A DNA stretch of 6,430 nucleotides from assembly GCA_024277485.1 (NCBI GenBank), contig JAJRVA010000028.1:1-6430 (forward strand), written 5' to 3'. The notes under the pieces are model-generated. The model saw nothing but the letters and a program-made list of their open reading frames with translations, searched no databases and had not been told where the DNA came from. The stretch is from Deltaproteobacteria bacterium (GTDB lineage Bacteria; Desulfobacterota; Desulfobulbia; Desulfobulbales; Desulfobulbaceae). This document shows positions 5,527-6,430 of this stretch, in pieces; positions within the stretch are counted from its first letter, which is position 1; the number at the start of each line of letters is the position of its first letter. The position numbers were made by a program, and so were the translations under genes.

Positions 5527-6194
5527 CTGCCCGGTGATTGCTCAGGCCTTCCGGGCGGAGCATCATTTTCCTCGTTTTTGCCGGTTTCAGCAGGTACTGC
5601 CACTGGAGACGGGTTGGCTGGTTTCTTGTCGGCCGATGGTCGGGTTTCTGTTTTTTCGGTCTTGCTGCCGGGCAGAACGTGCATCATGACGGACTGGAAC
5701 TCCGCTGTTTTCCTGGTCAGGAAACTGAAGGGGTTCCAGGAGGTGTACAGGCAGAATGCGGTAAACAGGACAATGATAACCACCAGCAGGATGCCTGCCG
5801 TCGTCATGGAAGATACATGGGAGGGTTCAGCCAGCGCCTTGGGCGTCAGCATTTTTTTGGTCTGCTTCACGCTGCGGCGCTTGCCGGAGGTTATGCTTGC
5901 ATCGCGTTCCTGCATGAACTGTGAAACAACCCTGGGTGGGTCGACGCCGAGAAACTCGGCATAAATTGTGAGTAAACCGCGGGTAAAGGTGTCAGCCGGC
6001 AGGGCAGTGAAATCCTGGGCTTCAAGAGCCTTGATATTCACCTCTGAAATCCGGGTTATCTCCGAAACCTCCCTGGTTGACAATTCCTTTTCAGTACGAA
6101 GTCTCTGAAGATACTGCCCGGTATTCTCAAATTCAGGCTGCTGCTTCTGGGGCTGGTTCTGTTTTCTGATGTTTTTTTCCCCGGTTTTACTCAT
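5523..6194 (-). CDS. RodZ-like HTH membrane protein lacking a C-terminal domain
   Basis: RodZ proteins link the MreB cytoskeleton to cell-wall synthesis. This one has 223 residues from the ATG at 6194. A basic Gln-rich leader (1-22) precedes an HTH_25 domain (about 24-92): TGQYLQRLRTEKELSTREVS, then SEVNIKALEAQDFTALP and TRGLLTIYAEFLGVD. A basic linker (104-118) leads to one membrane helix (about 132-150). The remaining 70 residues are a Pro, Glu and Lys-rich, probably disordered, periplasmic tail. The folded DUF4115 domain of classical RodZ is missing. An upstream GTG at 6233, three bases after the previous stop, would add 13 residues but lacks a ribosome site; the ATG has GGAG (6207-6204) nine bases upstream. 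It is preceded by a PpiC-type gene and overlaps recO by four bases, suggesting one operon. The HTH-plus-helix layout is clear; the cell-shape role is inferred. Confidence 0.8.
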   Translation of the reverse strand: MSKTGEKNIRKQNQPQKQQPEFENTGQYLQRLRTEKELSTREVSEITRISEVNIKALEAQDFTALPADTFTRGLLTIYAEFLGVDPPRVVSQFMQERDASITSGKRRSVKQTKKMLTPKALAEPSHVSSMTTAGILLVVIIVLFTAFCLYTSWNPFSFLTRKTAEFQSVMMHVLPGSKTEKTETRPSADKKPANPSPVAVPAETGKNEENDAPPGRPEQSPGR

Positions 6195-6203
6195 TGCACA
6201 GTA

Positions 6204-6207
6204 CTCC
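6204..6207 (-). promoter_or_regulatory. ribosome binding site supporting the start at 6194
   Basis: GGAG on the minus strand sits nine bases before the ATG at 6194. The alternative GTG at 6233 has no comparable signal. Confidence 0.5.
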
Positions 6208-6236
6208 GCATGGGAAGAAACGTTAAGAGACACCCG

Positions 6237-6430
6237 TCAGAGTATCTTGATGTAGGAACGGCTTTTTACCTCTTTGAGCCAGTCATCAAATCTTGCCTCG
6301 ATTTCCTGCTGGTACAGGGTATCGTAAATTTCGTCTTTGACGGACTCGTAGGGGACCTTGGTGATAATCTGCCCTTCCTGGCTCGACAGAACTTTGAAAA
6401 ACTGGTAGCCCGACGATGTCTCGATAAGAG
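6237..6430 (-). CDS. SurA/PpiC-type peptidyl-prolyl isomerase, C-terminal fragment
   Basis: Only the last 64 codons lie in the window; the gene begins beyond base 6430. The fragment reads LIETSSGYQFFKVLSSQEG at its start, then a helical stretch with KDEIYDTLYQQEIEARFDDW, and ends LKEVKSRSYIKIL before TGA. A Thr-Ser-Ser-Gly-Tyr strand followed by a helix, with a terminal Trp-Leu, five residues and a Tyr-Ile-Lys-Ile strand, is the usual end of SurA- and PpiC-type periplasmic chaperone/isomerases, which help outer-membrane proteins fold. The signal peptide and most of the parvulin domain are not visible, so SurA itself cannot be separated from other PpiC-type proteins. It is the most upstream visible gene of the leftward run with the RodZ-like gene and recO; 42 bases separate its stop from the next ATG. 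Confidence 0.8.
   Translation of the reverse strand, partial: LIETSSGYQFFKVLSSQEGQIITKVPYESVKDEIYDTLYQQEIEARFDDWLKEVKSRSYIKIL

Overview
The window looks like chromosomal DNA of a Gram-negative bacterium with moderate GC. The protein styles (CmoB with a Cys-Asn-Asn-Gly SAM loop, a RodZ-like protein without the usual C-terminal domain, a SurA/PpiC-type protein next to recO) suggest a Desulfobacterota (former deltaproteobacterial) sulfate-reducer-like lineage. This placement is an inference from protein character, not a search result. I see no insertion sequence, CRISPR array, tRNA or rRNA.

Left block (1-2315, minus strand): a compact operon read right to left, cmoA, cmoB, then a small SLOG-like protein. 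CmoA makes carboxy-S-adenosylmethionine and CmoB uses it to make 5-carboxymethoxyuridine at tRNA position 34. The third gene carries a LOG/SLOG-type glycine motif (GGTGWAVE) and has no obvious role in tRNA modification.

Centre (2316-2502): a divergent control region. It holds a good sigma70-like promoter for the rightward genes, a weaker leftward candidate for cmoA, and a leader with a plausible hairpin.

Middle block (2503-4805, plus strand): a membrane-anchored FxLYD-like protein, a 216-residue protein with two biotinyl/lipoyl-like (barrel-sandwich) regions, and a divergent biotin-protein ligase family protein. The second and third form the most intriguing pair: a possible unorthodox carrier beside a possible dedicated ligase. 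One barrel-sandwich region has Arg where the acceptor Lys is expected; the other has a Met-Lys pair near that position.

Right block (4744-6430, minus strand): a SurA/PpiC-type peptidyl-prolyl isomerase (C-terminal part only), a RodZ-like HTH membrane protein and RecO. The RodZ-like gene and recO overlap by four bases (ATGA). recO and the ligase gene converge and overlap tail to tail by about 62 bp. No gene-free stretch exceeds 300 bases; the first 47 bases hold nothing I can call.
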